From assembly GCA_944325555.1 (NCBI GenBank), contig CALVAN010000003.1, positions 79,409-143,408 on the forward strand: a DNA stretch of 64,000 bases. The letters are read 5' to 3'. The stretch is from Candidatus Gastranaerophilales bacterium (GTDB taxonomy: Bacteria > Cyanobacteriota > Vampirovibrionia > Gastranaerophilales > Gastranaerophilaceae). Under the pieces are notes generated by a model. It did not search any database. It saw only the letters and a list, made by a program, of their open reading frames with translations, and was not told the DNA's origin. Shown here in pieces: positions 8,599-17,821 of the stretch (its first letter is position 1; each line of letters starts with the position of its first letter). Made by a program: the position numbers and the translations under genes.

Positions 8599-9112
8599 GG
8601 AAATTAACATCTTTATAGAAAACACTTATGAAAGTTTTCCGCAGCCGTTGAATCTTGAAAAAACAACACAAGATGCGGTTGAGATGGTAAACAGGTTTTT
8701 AGAGAATAAAGAACTGGTGGAAAAGTCTTGCTTAAACGGATATGATTTTAATCTTTTGTATTTTGATATAGTACTTTGTGATGATGAAAAAATACACGAA
8801 ATTAACAAAGAATACAGACAAAAAGATGCCCCAACAGACGTTATTACCTTTGCAATATTTGCCGACAGCAATGAGGATGAGCGGTTCATTTTTGATAATG
8901 AAATAAATCTCGGAGAGATAATTATTTCACTTGACAGAACGCTTGCTCAGTCAAAGGATATGCAGCACGGTAACAACTCTTTTAACAAAGAATTATATTT
9001 TTTAATTGCTCATGGTATACTACATCTGTTAGGATATGATCATCAAGATGAAGAATCGTTGACGGAAATGTGGAATATCCAACAAGAAATGATCGATTTT
9101 GACAAAGAATAA
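8585..9112 (+). CDS. ybeY: Endoribonuclease YbeY
   Basis: Using the ATG at 8585 the product is 175 residues; an ATG at 8543 in the same frame would add 14 residues from inside pgpH and is less likely. The zinc-binding signature HGILHLLGYDH (H143, H147, H153) is intact. YbeY matures 16S rRNA 3' ends and takes part in ribosome quality control. The gene overlaps the end of pgpH by 14 bases and is followed by dgkA, consistent with coupled translation. Confidence 0.93.
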   Translation: MNKTKEINIFIENTYESFPQPLNLEKTTQDAVEMVNRFLENKELVEKSCLNGYDFNLLYFDIVLCDDEKIHEINKEYRQKDAPTDVITFAIFADSNEDERFIFDNEINLGEIIISLDRTLAQSKDMQHGNNSFNKELYFLIAHGILHLLGYDHQDEESLTEMWNIQQEMIDFDKE

Positions 9113-9122
9113 GCGGATAAGT

Positions 9123-9503
9123 ATGTCTAAATTTACCTCAAGCGGATATAAAAAAAGTTTGTCGTATGCTTTGCAAGGGCTTAGTGTTGCATATAAATCA
9201 CAGAGAAACTACAGATTCCATCTTCTGATAGGTTTTCTTGCTATTATCGGAGGTATTATTCTAAATTTTAAATGCATTGAATATTGTGTTTTGATACTTT
9301 CCATCAGTTTTGTTATAACGGCTGAGCTTTTTAATTCGGTAATCGAATTTGCACTCGACGCTCTTTATAAAAATAAGTATTCCAAAATGGTTAAAATGGC
9401 AAAGGATCTTTCTGCCGGTGTGGTTTTGATTGCTGCTATGACAAGTGTTTTGATTGGCTTGATGCTTTTTGGCAGAAAACTTTTAATTTTGTGGCTGTAT
9501 TAA
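9123..9503 (+). CDS. dgkA: Diacylglycerol/undecaprenol kinase, DgkA family
   Basis: The 126-residue membrane protein has three hydrophobic segments and the family motif AELFNSVIEFALDAL (canonical ELxNTAIExxxD). It has an N-terminal amphipathic stretch, ALQGLSVAYKSQRNYR, typical of DgkA. In this lineage it probably phosphorylates undecaprenol or diacylglycerol, recycling lipid carriers. ATG 9123 is chosen; a TTG at 9099 would overlap ybeY and add 8 residues. No clear Shine-Dalgarno distinguishes the two. It is the last gene of the pgpH-ybeY-dgkA group. Confidence 0.92.
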   Translation: MSKFTSSGYKKSLSYALQGLSVAYKSQRNYRFHLLIGFLAIIGGIILNFKCIEYCVLILSISFVITAELFNSVIEFALDALYKNKYSKMVKMAKDLSAGVVLIAAMTSVLIGLMLFGRKLLILWLY

Positions 9504-9629
9504 TTTTCTTATCTCTGTAATGGGAACAGTTTTGTAACAAATTTTACAATTTTGTAGTTTTTATGCAAAAATCGGTGTTGTTTTGTTTTTATAACAGCGT
9601 GTGGAAGTTTAAGGAATGAATTTAGTGTC

Positions 9630-10001
9630 ATGACCTCACCGGTTTCATCAATACCAGTACAATCTCAACCAATCGGAGCATATTCGCTCAACGGCAGCAA
9701 TGATTTCCGTGCCGGTCATTTTGTTGTGAATCCGCCGCCGATAAAAAAATACTCTTTTTATGATGAAATTTATGTTGATCCGAATTTTTACAAACAACTT
9801 ATAAATCCAAGAAGCAAGGCATTTTATTCAAAAAATCTCCTTCAGCAAAAAGAAACACAGCCTAAAAAAAATAAAACCAACGGAATGTTAAAAACAGCTG
9901 CGTTTTTAGCCGGAATTTTTCTTGCTTATGTATATCGTGCTAATATAAAAACATTCTTGGGTACGGTTTATTCAAAAATAAAAAACATGATAAAAAAATA
10001 A
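9630..10001 (+). CDS. Small protein with one membrane span, unknown function
   Basis: The 123-residue protein has a Ser/Pro-rich N-terminus (MTSPVSSIPVQSQ), an aromatic middle part (YSFYDEIYVDPNFY), a basic stretch and one probable membrane span at about residues 86-104, with a basic C-terminal tail. No family is recognised. An AAGGA lies 14 bases before the ATG. It is followed by the coiled-coil gene at 10059, with a separate promoter between them. Confidence 0.6.
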   Translation: MTSPVSSIPVQSQPIGAYSLNGSNDFRAGHFVVNPPPIKKYSFYDEIYVDPNFYKQLINPRSKAFYSKNLLQQKETQPKKNKTNGMLKTAAFLAGIFLAYVYRANIKTFLGTVYSKIKNMIKK

Positions 10002-10029
10002 TTGAAATCCGACATTTAAAGGGTAAAAT
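10002..10029 (+). promoter_or_regulatory. Promoter before the coiled-coil gene
   Basis: TTGAAA (10002-10007), 16-base spacer, TAAAAT (10024-10029), 29 bases before the ATG at 10059. Confidence 0.5.
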
Positions 10030-10058
10030 TACAAAATTATCAAGTCATAATTAAAAGT

Positions 10059-10802
10059 ATGAATTCATCACAGCAAAACAATCCTGACAAAAACAATCAA
10101 AAAAAAGAATTTTTCCAGTTGACAGGTCATCAGCTTTCGGTCAACATACATCGTTATGAAAAAGTTTTGAACAAACCGCAGGTTACTATATTTAACAAAA
10201 AACAGCTTGATGAGATAGAAGAAGAAAAGAAAGAGAAGCTTTTATTAAAACGTCTGAATGCAACAGATACTGCAATGATTGAGGAATGTGCTTACAAGGT
10301 TATTGATGATCCGGAACTTAAACTGGAAAAGCGTCTTGAGGATTGTGAAAAAGCTCTTGCGGAAGTTAAAGAAAAGCTTACCGTTGCACAAACCATTCAG
10401 GATACAAAAGCGCAAAAAGAACTTACTTATAAAAAAACTGTACTGGAAAAAAATCTTTCATCGCTTCAAAAACAATACAGCGAACAAAACTTTGAAACGG
10501 GGGTTGTCAGCGTATTTACAAAAATGCTGTTACTTCCGCAAAAAATAAAAACAAGTTTTACAAAAACAATAAAGCGGATTTTAATTCACTCTGAATTTTT
10601 AAAACGATTTAAGCCGCTTGCCCGTGCTCTTGCTGTCAGGGAAACTATATGGAAATTGAATAAAATAAACAAGTCTGTTGATGAGTTGGTTAAAATGAAA
10701 GTACCCTTCGGCGAGCAGGAAGAAAAATACGAAACCCTTGTAAATCATTTGCACAGGGCCGGAGCTTTGCATTCTCAAATATTGAAAGAATTAAAAAACT
10801 GA
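10059..10802 (+). CDS. Coiled-coil protein of unknown function
   Basis: The 247-residue protein is soluble and strongly charged. The region from about residue 48 to 145 is rich in Lys, Glu and Leu with heptad character, consistent with a long coiled coil. The C-terminal part (150-247) is helical and basic. No catalytic motif is seen. Its stop lies inside the 3' end of the convergent trmFO gene (12-base overlap). Confidence 0.65.
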   Translation: MNSSQQNNPDKNNQKKEFFQLTGHQLSVNIHRYEKVLNKPQVTIFNKKQLDEIEEEKKEKLLLKRLNATDTAMIEECAYKVIDDPELKLEKRLEDCEKALAEVKEKLTVAQTIQDTKAQKELTYKKTVLEKNLSSLQKQYSEQNFETGVVSVFTKMLLLPQKIKTSFTKTIKRILIHSEFLKRFKPLARALAVRETIWKLNKINKSVDELVKMKVPFGEQEEKYETLVNHLHRAGALHSQILKELKN

Positions 10803-12107
10803 TTTTATATATTCTAATGAACGTTTTGATAACATTTCGTTTTTAAGTTTTTTATTCTTCTTTATTTTTCTGTCCACATCGAGGTCGGCAACAATTCCCC
10901 AGTTAGAATTTATCGGCTGGAAGTGTTTTTGCTCGCAGGTGGTAATATATTTCATCAACGCCCCCAGCATTGTTATGTCAGGCAGTGTGATTAAATCCTC
11001 ACCCTTTAAATATTTTGCCATATTTATTCCTGCAAGCATTCCCGTTGCGATTGATTCAGTATAACCTTCTGTGCCGGTGATTTGTCCCGCAAAGAAAATA
11101 TCTTTTCGCTTTTTACACTGCAGAGTCGCCTCAAGCAGCATGGGGCTGTTTATAAAAGTGTTGCGATGCATTACACCATATCTTAGTATATTGGCATTTT
11201 CCAACCCCGGAATAGAATGCAAAAGTTCCTTCTGGCTTCCCCATTTGAGATTTGTTTGGAAGCCCACAAGATTGTACATCGTAGCGGAAACATTATCCTG
11301 TCTTAATTGCACTACTGCATAGTTTTCTATACCGGTTCTTTTATCAACAAGTCCGACAGGCTTCATCGGTCCGTATCTTAGTGTATCCACGCCTCGTGAA
11401 GCCAGAACTTCTATAGGAAGACAGGATTCAAAAAATTTGGCATCTTTTTCAAATTCCTTAAGCTCAATCTTTGGTGCATTAATCAGAATCTCATAAAATT
11501 TTTCATACTCCTGCTTGTTCATCGGGCAGTTTATGTAAGAGGCTTCGCCCTTATCATAGCGGCTTGCATAAAAAGCTTTGTCAAAATCAATGGAATCTTT
11601 TTCTACAATAGGCGCAATTGCATCAAAGAAATGCAAATGCTCGGAACCGCCAAAGTTTTTTATATCTTCAGCAAGAGTATCTGATGTAAGAGGACCGGAA
11701 GCAATAATTACGGGAGTATCCTTAGGTATTTGCGTAACTTCTTCTCTTATAATATTAATTTTCCCGCTTTCTTTAAGCAGGTTTTCGACTTTTTGGGAAA
11801 ACAAGGTTCTGTCTATTGCAAGAGCATTGCCTGCCGGTACGCTTGATTCTTTAGCAACATTTATAAGATAAGAACCCAGTGCTTCCATTTCGTGTTTTAA
11901 AAGTCCGCTGGCATTGGTTGCGTCTAATGACCCCAGGCTGTTACTGCAAACAAATTCGGCAGGTTTGTCAGTTGTGTGTGCGCCGGTGGTTTTTATAGGG
12001 CGCATTTCATAAAGGTCAACCTCAACCCCCTGCTTTGCCAGTTGTAATGCCGCTTCACTTCCGGCCAGTCCTGCACCTATAACTTTTACTCTGACATTGT
12101 TTTCCAT
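10791..12107 (-). CDS. trmFO: Folate/FAD-dependent tRNA m5U54 methyltransferase TrmFO
   Basis: The 438-residue protein begins with the FAD-binding motif VIGAGLAGSEAALQLA, then VDLYEMRP, and has the family blocks FVCSNSLG and ITGTEGYTESIATGMLAG. TrmFO uses methylenetetrahydrofolate and FADH2 to make 5-methyluridine at position 54 of tRNA; it replaces TrmA in Firmicutes, Cyanobacteria and several other phyla. Length is normal. Its start is joined to the upstream HD-GYP stop, so the two form an operon. Confidence 0.96.
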   Translation of the reverse strand: MENNVRVKVIGAGLAGSEAALQLAKQGVEVDLYEMRPIKTTGAHTTDKPAEFVCSNSLGSLDATNASGLLKHEMEALGSYLINVAKESSVPAGNALAIDRTLFSQKVENLLKESGKINIIREEVTQIPKDTPVIIASGPLTSDTLAEDIKNFGGSEHLHFFDAIAPIVEKDSIDFDKAFYASRYDKGEASYINCPMNKQEYEKFYEILINAPKIELKEFEKDAKFFESCLPIEVLASRGVDTLRYGPMKPVGLVDKRTGIENYAVVQLRQDNVSATMYNLVGFQTNLKWGSQKELLHSIPGLENANILRYGVMHRNTFINSPMLLEATLQCKKRKDIFFAGQITGTEGYTESIATGMLAGINMAKYLKGEDLITLPDITMLGALMKYITTCEQKHFQPINSNWGIVADLDVDRKIKKNKKLKNEMLSKRSLEYIKSVF

Positions 12108-13111
12108 TACTGAGCCATTTCTTCATAAGACTCAAGGTCATTGTAATTGTACATATTAACGAACTGGTACAAAAGCTGCGGGGTGAATTTTTTAGAGCCT
12201 ACTTCCAGCATTATTCTTAATGCATCTTTTGTATTTTTGATTCTTGTCGGGGTTCTGTTTGACGTCAAATCGTCAAAAAAGCTGCACATACCAATAATTC
12301 TTGCCATTTCACTTATTTGTTCACCTGACAATTTAAACGGATATCCGGAGCCGTCGTTATTTTCGTGGTGTTCAAGTGCGACAAGACAAATATCCTCAGG
12401 CATGGACATTTCGTATTTAAGAATTTTATAACCTATTTGGGTATGTGTTTGGAAAACCTTTGTATCTTGCTGGGAGAGTACGGTTTTTTCAAGAATCTCT
12501 TTAGGCAGTTTTGTCATACCTATATCGTGCAATAAAGCGGCTTTGGTAATTTTTTCCAGATAATCTTCATCAAGGTTAAGTTTGTATCCCAGTGCCGTTG
12601 CAAGTATTGCGGTATTAAGAGAGTGGCAGTCATAGTAGTTTCCGAGCAGTTTTAGCTGAGAGCAGTATTTTACTTCAGGCAAAACTGCATGAACATCATC
12701 TATAATTTTGTCTTTAATTTCTCCTATCATTTGTATTGCATCTTGTTTTGCATTTTCTTGCATAGCAAACATTGTTGTTGCAAAATAAGATTTCATATCA
12801 ACTTGAGCCTGAGCTTTGATTTTAGATTTACGGTTAACGGTTTTATCAAAGATAATTTCTTTTGGTTTTGCTTTTTCAAAATCAGCTGTGTCCGAAATAT
12901 CTTGAGGTTCTTCAAAGTCTTGTGTTTTTTTATTTTTTATCTTTTGTTGTTTAGGAGTATCTTTATATAAATTTTCGTACTGGCTGATTTGCAAAAGTTT
13001 TCCGGAAGTCAGAATTTCGCCTGCATTAACAAGTTTTTCCCCGTTATCATTATATAAATCAAAGGGGAGCATTTTAAATTTTACTAACTCTTCTACATCA
13101 ATCTTTTCCAT
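12107..13111 (-). CDS. HD-GYP domain protein with a modified metal site
   Basis: The 334-residue cytoplasmic protein has a variable N-terminal region (1-150) and an HD-GYP domain with H163, HDIG (H195, D196), HH (248-249) and DGSGYP (253-258). HD-GYP proteins usually hydrolyse cyclic di-GMP. The late motif that is normally AD-x-[FY]-DAL reads CSFFDDL (S277, D280), so one acidic residue often used as a metal ligand appears missing and HDIGK is HDIGM; activity may be altered. It is the first gene of the trmFO operon, with a good promoter whose -10 is very close to the ATG. Confidence 0.88.
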   Translation of the reverse strand: MEKIDVEELVKFKMLPFDLYNDNGEKLVNAGEILTSGKLLQISQYENLYKDTPKQQKIKNKKTQDFEEPQDISDTADFEKAKPKEIIFDKTVNRKSKIKAQAQVDMKSYFATTMFAMQENAKQDAIQMIGEIKDKIIDDVHAVLPEVKYCSQLKLLGNYYDCHSLNTAILATALGYKLNLDEDYLEKITKAALLHDIGMTKLPKEILEKTVLSQQDTKVFQTHTQIGYKILKYEMSMPEDICLVALEHHENNDGSGYPFKLSGEQISEMARIIGMCSFFDDLTSNRTPTRIKNTKDALRIMLEVGSKKFTPQLLYQFVNMYNYNDLESYEEMAQ

Positions 13112-13120
13112 ATAATTATA

Positions 13121-13149
13121 ATTATATGCAACTTAAAACCATTTGCCAA
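13121..13149 (-). promoter_or_regulatory. Promoter of the HD-GYP/trmFO operon
   Basis: Minus strand TTGGCA (13149-13144), 17-base spacer, TATAAT (13126-13121). Only 9 bases separate the -10 from the ATG at 13111, so the 5' leader would be nearly absent. No Shine-Dalgarno is visible. Confidence 0.65.
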
Positions 13150-13177
13150 CAATTTGTTTATATGAAATTCAAATTGT

Positions 13178-13186
13178 TGGTATAAT
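13178..13186 (+). promoter_or_regulatory. Extended -10 promoter of the 13223 operon
   Basis: TGGTATAAT at 13178-13186 is a perfect extended -10. It lies 36 bases before the ATG, with an AGGGG ribosome site in between, so this transcript has a normal leader. Confidence 0.55.
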
Positions 13187-13222
13187 ATAGAAGGTTCAAA
13201 CAACAAAAAGGGGACATTATCT

Positions 13223-13900
13223 ATGACATTGCTGCAATATATCGGGCATAGTGCGTTTTATATAAAAAATGACGACGGCGGAGTTTTAATTGATCCTTTT
13301 ATCTCGGGCAATCCAAAGGCTGTTTTTGACATAAATAACAACAAAATAACGGATATTTTTGTAACACATGCACATTCCGACCATCTTGGCGATGCAATAC
13401 CTTTGTCAAAGGCATTAAAAGCGCCTATTAGCGCAATTTTTGAGCTGGCAAATTATTGTGCGTCAAAAGGTGCTTATTCAAAAGGTATTAATATGGGCGG
13501 AAAAATCAAATATCCGTGGGGCAGCGCAAAATTTTTACCTGCTTTCCACAGCAGCGCAACACCCGAAGGAACTTATGCAGGAATGCCCGCTTCAATCCTG
13601 TTTGAAATAGGCGGAATAAAAATTTACCATGCAGGTGATACCTGCCTGAACTCTGAAATGAAAACAATTGGTGAGGTTTACAAACCTGATATTGCTCTTT
13701 TGCCTATAGGTTCAACCTTTACCATGGATATAGATGATGCTGTTATTGCTGCACAATGGCTCGGGGTGAAACAGGTTATACCTATGCATTACAATACATT
13801 TGAACTTATTAATACAGATGCTTCAATCTTTAAAAATAAAACGGAAAAGCTGGGTATAAAATGCATGCTCTTGAGCCCCGGAGAAGGAATAAATATATAG
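13223..13900 (+). CDS. Metal-dependent hydrolase, UPF0173 metallo-beta-lactamase fold
   Basis: The 225-residue protein has the metallo-beta-lactamase signature THAHSDHLGDA (H49, H51, D53, H54), an internal FHSSATPEG region, YHAGDTC and the C-terminal PMHYNTF histidine. The family (YtkL/UPF0173) is widespread but its substrate is unknown. An AGGGG site precedes the ATG. The DUF3326 gene begins two bases after its stop, followed by a pseudopilin gene, so the three are probably co-transcribed. Confidence 0.9.
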   Translation: MTLLQYIGHSAFYIKNDDGGVLIDPFISGNPKAVFDINNNKITDIFVTHAHSDHLGDAIPLSKALKAPISAIFELANYCASKGAYSKGINMGGKIKYPWGSAKFLPAFHSSATPEGTYAGMPASILFEIGGIKIYHAGDTCLNSEMKTIGEVYKPDIALLPIGSTFTMDIDDAVIAAQWLGVKQVIPMHYNTFELINTDASIFKNKTEKLGIKCMLLSPGEGINI

Positions 13901-13902
13901 CT

Positions 13903-14889
13903 ATGGACAAAAAAGTTGCTTTAATGACAGTTCCGACAGGTATCGGTGCTTCCATCGGCGGCTATGCCGGAGATGCAAGTCTTTATGCACAAAAAATAGC
14001 TGCTCATATACCTTTAATAGTCAATCCAAATATCGTTAATGCTGCGGTGTTTTCAGGTATTACGGGAAATATGTATTATGTTGAAGGGCTCGCAATAGAA
14101 GAATTTGTCAAAGGACATATAGGTCTAAAACCTTCTTCAAACAATAAGATAGGCGTAATATTTGACAAAGCTATAAGCCAAAAGGTCTTAAACATTCACC
14201 TTAATACAATAAATGCCGTGAAAACCGTATATGGTATTGATGTAATCGGCTATGAAATAAGCGATGAACCTGCCGGAGTTGAGTTTTTTACAACCCCTGA
14301 CGGCGCTTCCTCGGGTAAAGTTAACAACCCGGAAACTCTTTTAGAAGCAGGTAAAAAACTTTTGAAAAAAGGTGCTGAAGTTATAGCTGTGGTATGTGCG
14401 TTTGAAGAACCTCCGGAAGATGACTATGAAAACGGTGACGGTGTGGATATTGTAGGCGGTGTGGAAGCAATAATTTCACACTATTTAACAAAAAAGCTTT
14501 TATGCCCGTGTGTGCACGCTCCCGCTTTTGAAGATGTAACAATAACTGATAAGATTGTTAACCCAAAGGTCAGCGCTGAATACATAACTCCAACATTTTT
14601 GCCCTGTCTTTTATTCGGTTTAAAAAATGCCCCTTTGCTAATCGATTTAAAAAATGCAGCAGAGGAAGAAAAACAAAATTGCATAACGGTGAATAATTTG
14701 CATTCCGTATCTGTCCCGTACAACGCTCTTGGCTCAAGTACGGTTCTTGAAGCTTTGGCAAAAAATATACCTGTTTATGCAATAAAAGAAAACAGTTCAG
14801 TTTTAAATGTTGACAAAAACAAACTCGCTCTAAATTCCGTAACGGAGCTTGCAACTTACGAGGATTATTTAAAAATATTGGAAAATTAA
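13903..14889 (+). CDS. DUF3326 family protein
   Basis: From the ATG at 13903 the product is 328 residues; an upstream in-frame ATG at 13861 lies inside the hydrolase gene and is rejected. The N-terminal VPTGIGASIGGYAGDAS, the YVEGLAIEEF block, the NKIGVIFDKAI block and GADVIAVV/EAIISHYL-like segments match the DUF3326 proteins of Cyanobacteria and plastid-bearing plants. Function is unknown. It supports a cyanobacteria-related lineage. Confidence 0.85.
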   Translation: MDKKVALMTVPTGIGASIGGYAGDASLYAQKIAAHIPLIVNPNIVNAAVFSGITGNMYYVEGLAIEEFVKGHIGLKPSSNNKIGVIFDKAISQKVLNIHLNTINAVKTVYGIDVIGYEISDEPAGVEFFTTPDGASSGKVNNPETLLEAGKKLLKKGAEVIAVVCAFEEPPEDDYENGDGVDIVGGVEAIISHYLTKKLLCPCVHAPAFEDVTITDKIVNPKVSAEYITPTFLPCLLFGLKNAPLLIDLKNAAEEEKQNCITVNNLHSVSVPYNALGSSTVLEALAKNIPVYAIKENSSVLNVDKNKLALNSVTELATYEDYLKILEN

Positions 14890-14890
14890 T

Positions 14891-15790
14891 ATGACTAAAA
14901 AAGCATACAATCTTGCGGAAATGGTACTTGTTATTGCAATAATCGGATTTATTGTAATGCTGTTGTACAAAACAATTGATCCGTCTTACAAAGCAGTACC
15001 TTTGGCTTATTCCAGAGTGTTTACCTCGCTTGAAGATGCTGTTTATAACTCTTATCAAAAAATAAGAGAAAAAAATAAAATTTTCCCGGGAGCAGACGCT
15101 AATCCCGATCCTTACAAATCAGCTCAGCAGTTATGCAGGCTTATCGCTACTGATCCTTTACAAGCAGATGATTCTGGCTATATAAACACGGTTGTTTACA
15201 ACTGCGGTGAAAATTTTAAAACGGTACCCGAATATATGACAAGCAACATGTTTAATGATAACAATATGGCTTTTGTTGCTTCAAATTCCATGAAATTTTA
15301 TATTTCGCCTCTGCAGCAGGTGAAAATTATAAATGCAGTAAGTCCTAAGCAGAAGATAGCTTTGAGATATTTTATTGTATGGGTAGATTTAAACGGGAAA
15401 AAACGTCCCAACAGTGCTTTTAAAAATAAAAAAGGTATTATTGATATAGTCCCGTTTATTGTCACAACTACAGGGGCTGTCTTACCTGCAGGTTATCCCA
15501 CTACGGATGTAAGATATTTTTCAGCATACGTACAATATCCGCTGGATAACAAGCCTATGTCTTCTCAATCCCGCTCTTATTATGATGCGCAAACAGCCGC
15601 TTTTAACGGAAAGGAATATCCGTTCTTTGATGAATTTTCTATCCGTGATTCTATTTTGAGGCAGCATCAGGGCACGGCTTTAGAGATAAAATCTTTCAAT
15701 CCTCAAAGTTTTGGTTACGACAAACCCTGTAAATTAAAGAAAGAAACGGATGATCCTTTGTGCAAGGTTGAAATAAACGACAGATTTTAA
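14891..15790 (+). CDS. Type IV pilin-like (pseudopilin) protein
   Basis: The 299-residue protein starts with a short basic leader (MTKKA), then YNLAEMVLVIAIIGFIVMLLY, a class III prepilin signal with Glu at +5 of the mature protein. The residue before the cleavage point would be Ala rather than Gly. The large C-terminal part (40-299) contains four or more Cys and is probably exposed. Such proteins build type IV pili or type II secretion pseudopili. No pilus assembly genes are adjacent. It begins one base after the DUF3326 stop. Confidence 0.8.
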   Translation: MTKKAYNLAEMVLVIAIIGFIVMLLYKTIDPSYKAVPLAYSRVFTSLEDAVYNSYQKIREKNKIFPGADANPDPYKSAQQLCRLIATDPLQADDSGYINTVVYNCGENFKTVPEYMTSNMFNDNNMAFVASNSMKFYISPLQQVKIINAVSPKQKIALRYFIVWVDLNGKKRPNSAFKNKKGIIDIVPFIVTTTGAVLPAGYPTTDVRYFSAYVQYPLDNKPMSSQSRSYYDAQTAAFNGKEYPFFDEFSIRDSILRQHQGTALEIKSFNPQSFGYDKPCKLKKETDDPLCKVEINDRF

Positions 15791-17416
15791 TTACAGCAAT
15801 TTTATATTATTCATCGCCTCTTTATGGTTTGGATTTGCTTCAAGCACTTTTTGATATTGTATTTTTGCCTCTTCTTTTCTTCCGGCTACTTCATAAGCCA
15901 GAGCAAGGTTGTATCTGATATCAATATTTTCTTTATCCAATGCGACCGCTGTTTCCAACGATTTTATTGCATTTTCGTGATCCCCGTCTTTTGATTGTAA
16001 AGTTCCTAACAATGCATGGGCACGGGCGTTTTTAGGGTCAATAAAGATTGCCTCTTTATAATATCTTTTTGCCTCTATGAAATTTTGTATTCCCATATAG
16101 ATATCACCGAGAGCCTCGTAATAAAGGCTGACCTCAGGAGCAAGCTCTATAGCTCTTTTACACTGTTTTACGGCTTCTGAATAGTTTTTTATAGAGTTAT
16201 TGGCAAGTGCCAGTTTATAGAATATTTCCGGATTTTCGTTATTATACTGCATTGCCTCATTGAATTTTTCAAAAGCCTGTTTTGTTTTGCCCTGATTGAG
16301 CAAATAAACTGCTTCTTCAGTCAAAATAGAAGAAAGGTTGCTGTGTATAACTTTTATGTCAGAAGGTATTGCCACCTCGATAGCATCGTGGCAGACTTTT
16401 TTTGCCATATCAAAATTTTTGTTCATACAATACGCCATTGCCAGCGTTTGGCTCAGCAGCAAATTTGTTGGATCCTGTTTTATTGTTTCAGTAATCAATC
16501 CAATACTGTCGTCTATTTTCCCCGTATATATATAAATTTTGGCTATGTAATTTTTCAGCGTATAAACATCCGCATTTGGCAGCTCAATTGCTTTTTGCGC
16601 ATATCCCAGTGCTTCTTCATACATATGCAGGTGGAACAACAAGTCTATAATTTCTTCGTAATACTTATAATTGTCAGGTTCCAGATTAATAAGCAATCTG
16701 GAATAATAAAGAACATTATCCGTATCTTTAAGTTTTAAATAGATTCTGCGCATATCTTTTAAAACTTCGATATTTGCGGAATTTTTTTCCAGTACCTTTT
16801 TATAAACACTTATTGCCTTTTCGTACTGCCCCATTGATGAATACAAGCTGCCGAGAATTTCATAATATTCCAGTTTCTCATTTTCGTTATCGACAAGGCT
16901 GACCAGTTGTCTATACAATTTCAATGCGGAATCTTTTTGTTTATTGTTGTAATAAATTAAAGCAAGTGCTTTCATTGCGTGCAAATCGTATTTGTCCTTG
17001 CTCAAGATATAGCTGTAATAATAAACAGCCTTTTTGTTCTGGTGTGTGTCACGATACAAATCCGCAATTTGAGAGTACAAACTTATATCATCAGGGAATG
17101 CTTTTATTAAAACCAGCAAATTGGATATTGCATCATATTCTTTTTGAATCGATATATAAATTTTAACAAGCAGTCTGCGCAAATCATGGTGATACGGATT
17201 CTGGTTTAAATATTTTTTTGCCAGTTTTTGCGCAGTATTATAATCAGCATTGTTAATCAATGCTTCAACCTGTTGATATACTTCTTCCGGCGAAATTTGC
17301 AAATGCTCTCCATTTGTGTTTTGAGTTGAAACTCCTTCCTTGAGTTTCATAAAAACATATAAAATCCCCAGAATAAGAAATATTAATAATATTATTAATA
17401 CCGAATTATTAGACAT
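15791..17416 (-). CDS. Membrane-anchored TPR protein
   Basis: The 541-residue protein has an N-terminal membrane span (residues 5-24) followed by about a dozen tetratricopeptide repeats to the C-terminus (e.g. NPEIFYKLALANNSIKNYSEA, ARAHALLGTLQSKDGDHENA). TPR arrays mediate protein-protein contacts, here probably at the cytoplasmic membrane. It sits 15 bases downstream of the HIT gene on the same strand and abuts the stop of the convergent pseudopilin gene. Confidence 0.85.
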   Translation of the reverse strand: MSNNSVLIILLIFLILGILYVFMKLKEGVSTQNTNGEHLQISPEEVYQQVEALINNADYNTAQKLAKKYLNQNPYHHDLRRLLVKIYISIQKEYDAISNLLVLIKAFPDDISLYSQIADLYRDTHQNKKAVYYYSYILSKDKYDLHAMKALALIYYNNKQKDSALKLYRQLVSLVDNENEKLEYYEILGSLYSSMGQYEKAISVYKKVLEKNSANIEVLKDMRRIYLKLKDTDNVLYYSRLLINLEPDNYKYYEEIIDLLFHLHMYEEALGYAQKAIELPNADVYTLKNYIAKIYIYTGKIDDSIGLITETIKQDPTNLLLSQTLAMAYCMNKNFDMAKKVCHDAIEVAIPSDIKVIHSNLSSILTEEAVYLLNQGKTKQAFEKFNEAMQYNNENPEIFYKLALANNSIKNYSEAVKQCKRAIELAPEVSLYYEALGDIYMGIQNFIEAKRYYKEAIFIDPKNARAHALLGTLQSKDGDHENAIKSLETAVALDKENIDIRYNLALAYEVAGRKEEAKIQYQKVLEANPNHKEAMNNIKLL

Positions 17417-17431
17417 TGTAATACCGATTTA

Positions 17432-17764
17432 CTACCCCGGAGGCCATTTTAACGGTCTGCCGGATAAAATATGTATGTGCAGGTGGAAAACTGTTTGACC
17501 TGCTGATTCTCCCGTATTTATAACAGTTCTGTACTCTGTTATTCCCAATTTGGTTACAACATTTTTTACAGCAGTCAATAGCGCTGACATCAATTTTTCG
17601 TCATCAAGTTCGTTTAATGAAGCATAGTGCTTTTTTGGTATTACAAGCACATGAGTCGGAGCTTGCGGGCTAAGGTCGTTAAATGCCACAGTATATTCGT
17701 CCTCATATACGAGATTTGAGGGTATTTCCTTATTGGCTATTTTACAAAAAATACAATTTTCCAT
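17432..17764 (-). CDS. hinT: HIT family nucleotide hydrolase (HinT type)
   Basis: The 110-residue protein has the histidine triad HLHIHI (H94, H96, H98), the CIFCKIA zinc-like start and the HVLVIPKKHYASL block typical of HinT/PKCI-like proteins. These hydrolyse AMP-lysine and other purine phosphoramidates. An AGGA site lies close before the ATG, and two TATAAT hexamers lie between it and the tRNA-Arg gene. Confidence 0.93.
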   Translation of the reverse strand: MENCIFCKIANKEIPSNLVYEDEYTVAFNDLSPQAPTHVLVIPKKHYASLNELDDEKLMSALLTAVKNVVTKLGITEYRTVINTGESAGQTVFHLHIHILSGRPLKWPPG

Positions 17765-17821
17765 ATCTGTCCTGTGTTCCTCTTTGTATTTATTATAATG
17801 TATTATAGCAGAATTTAAAAG

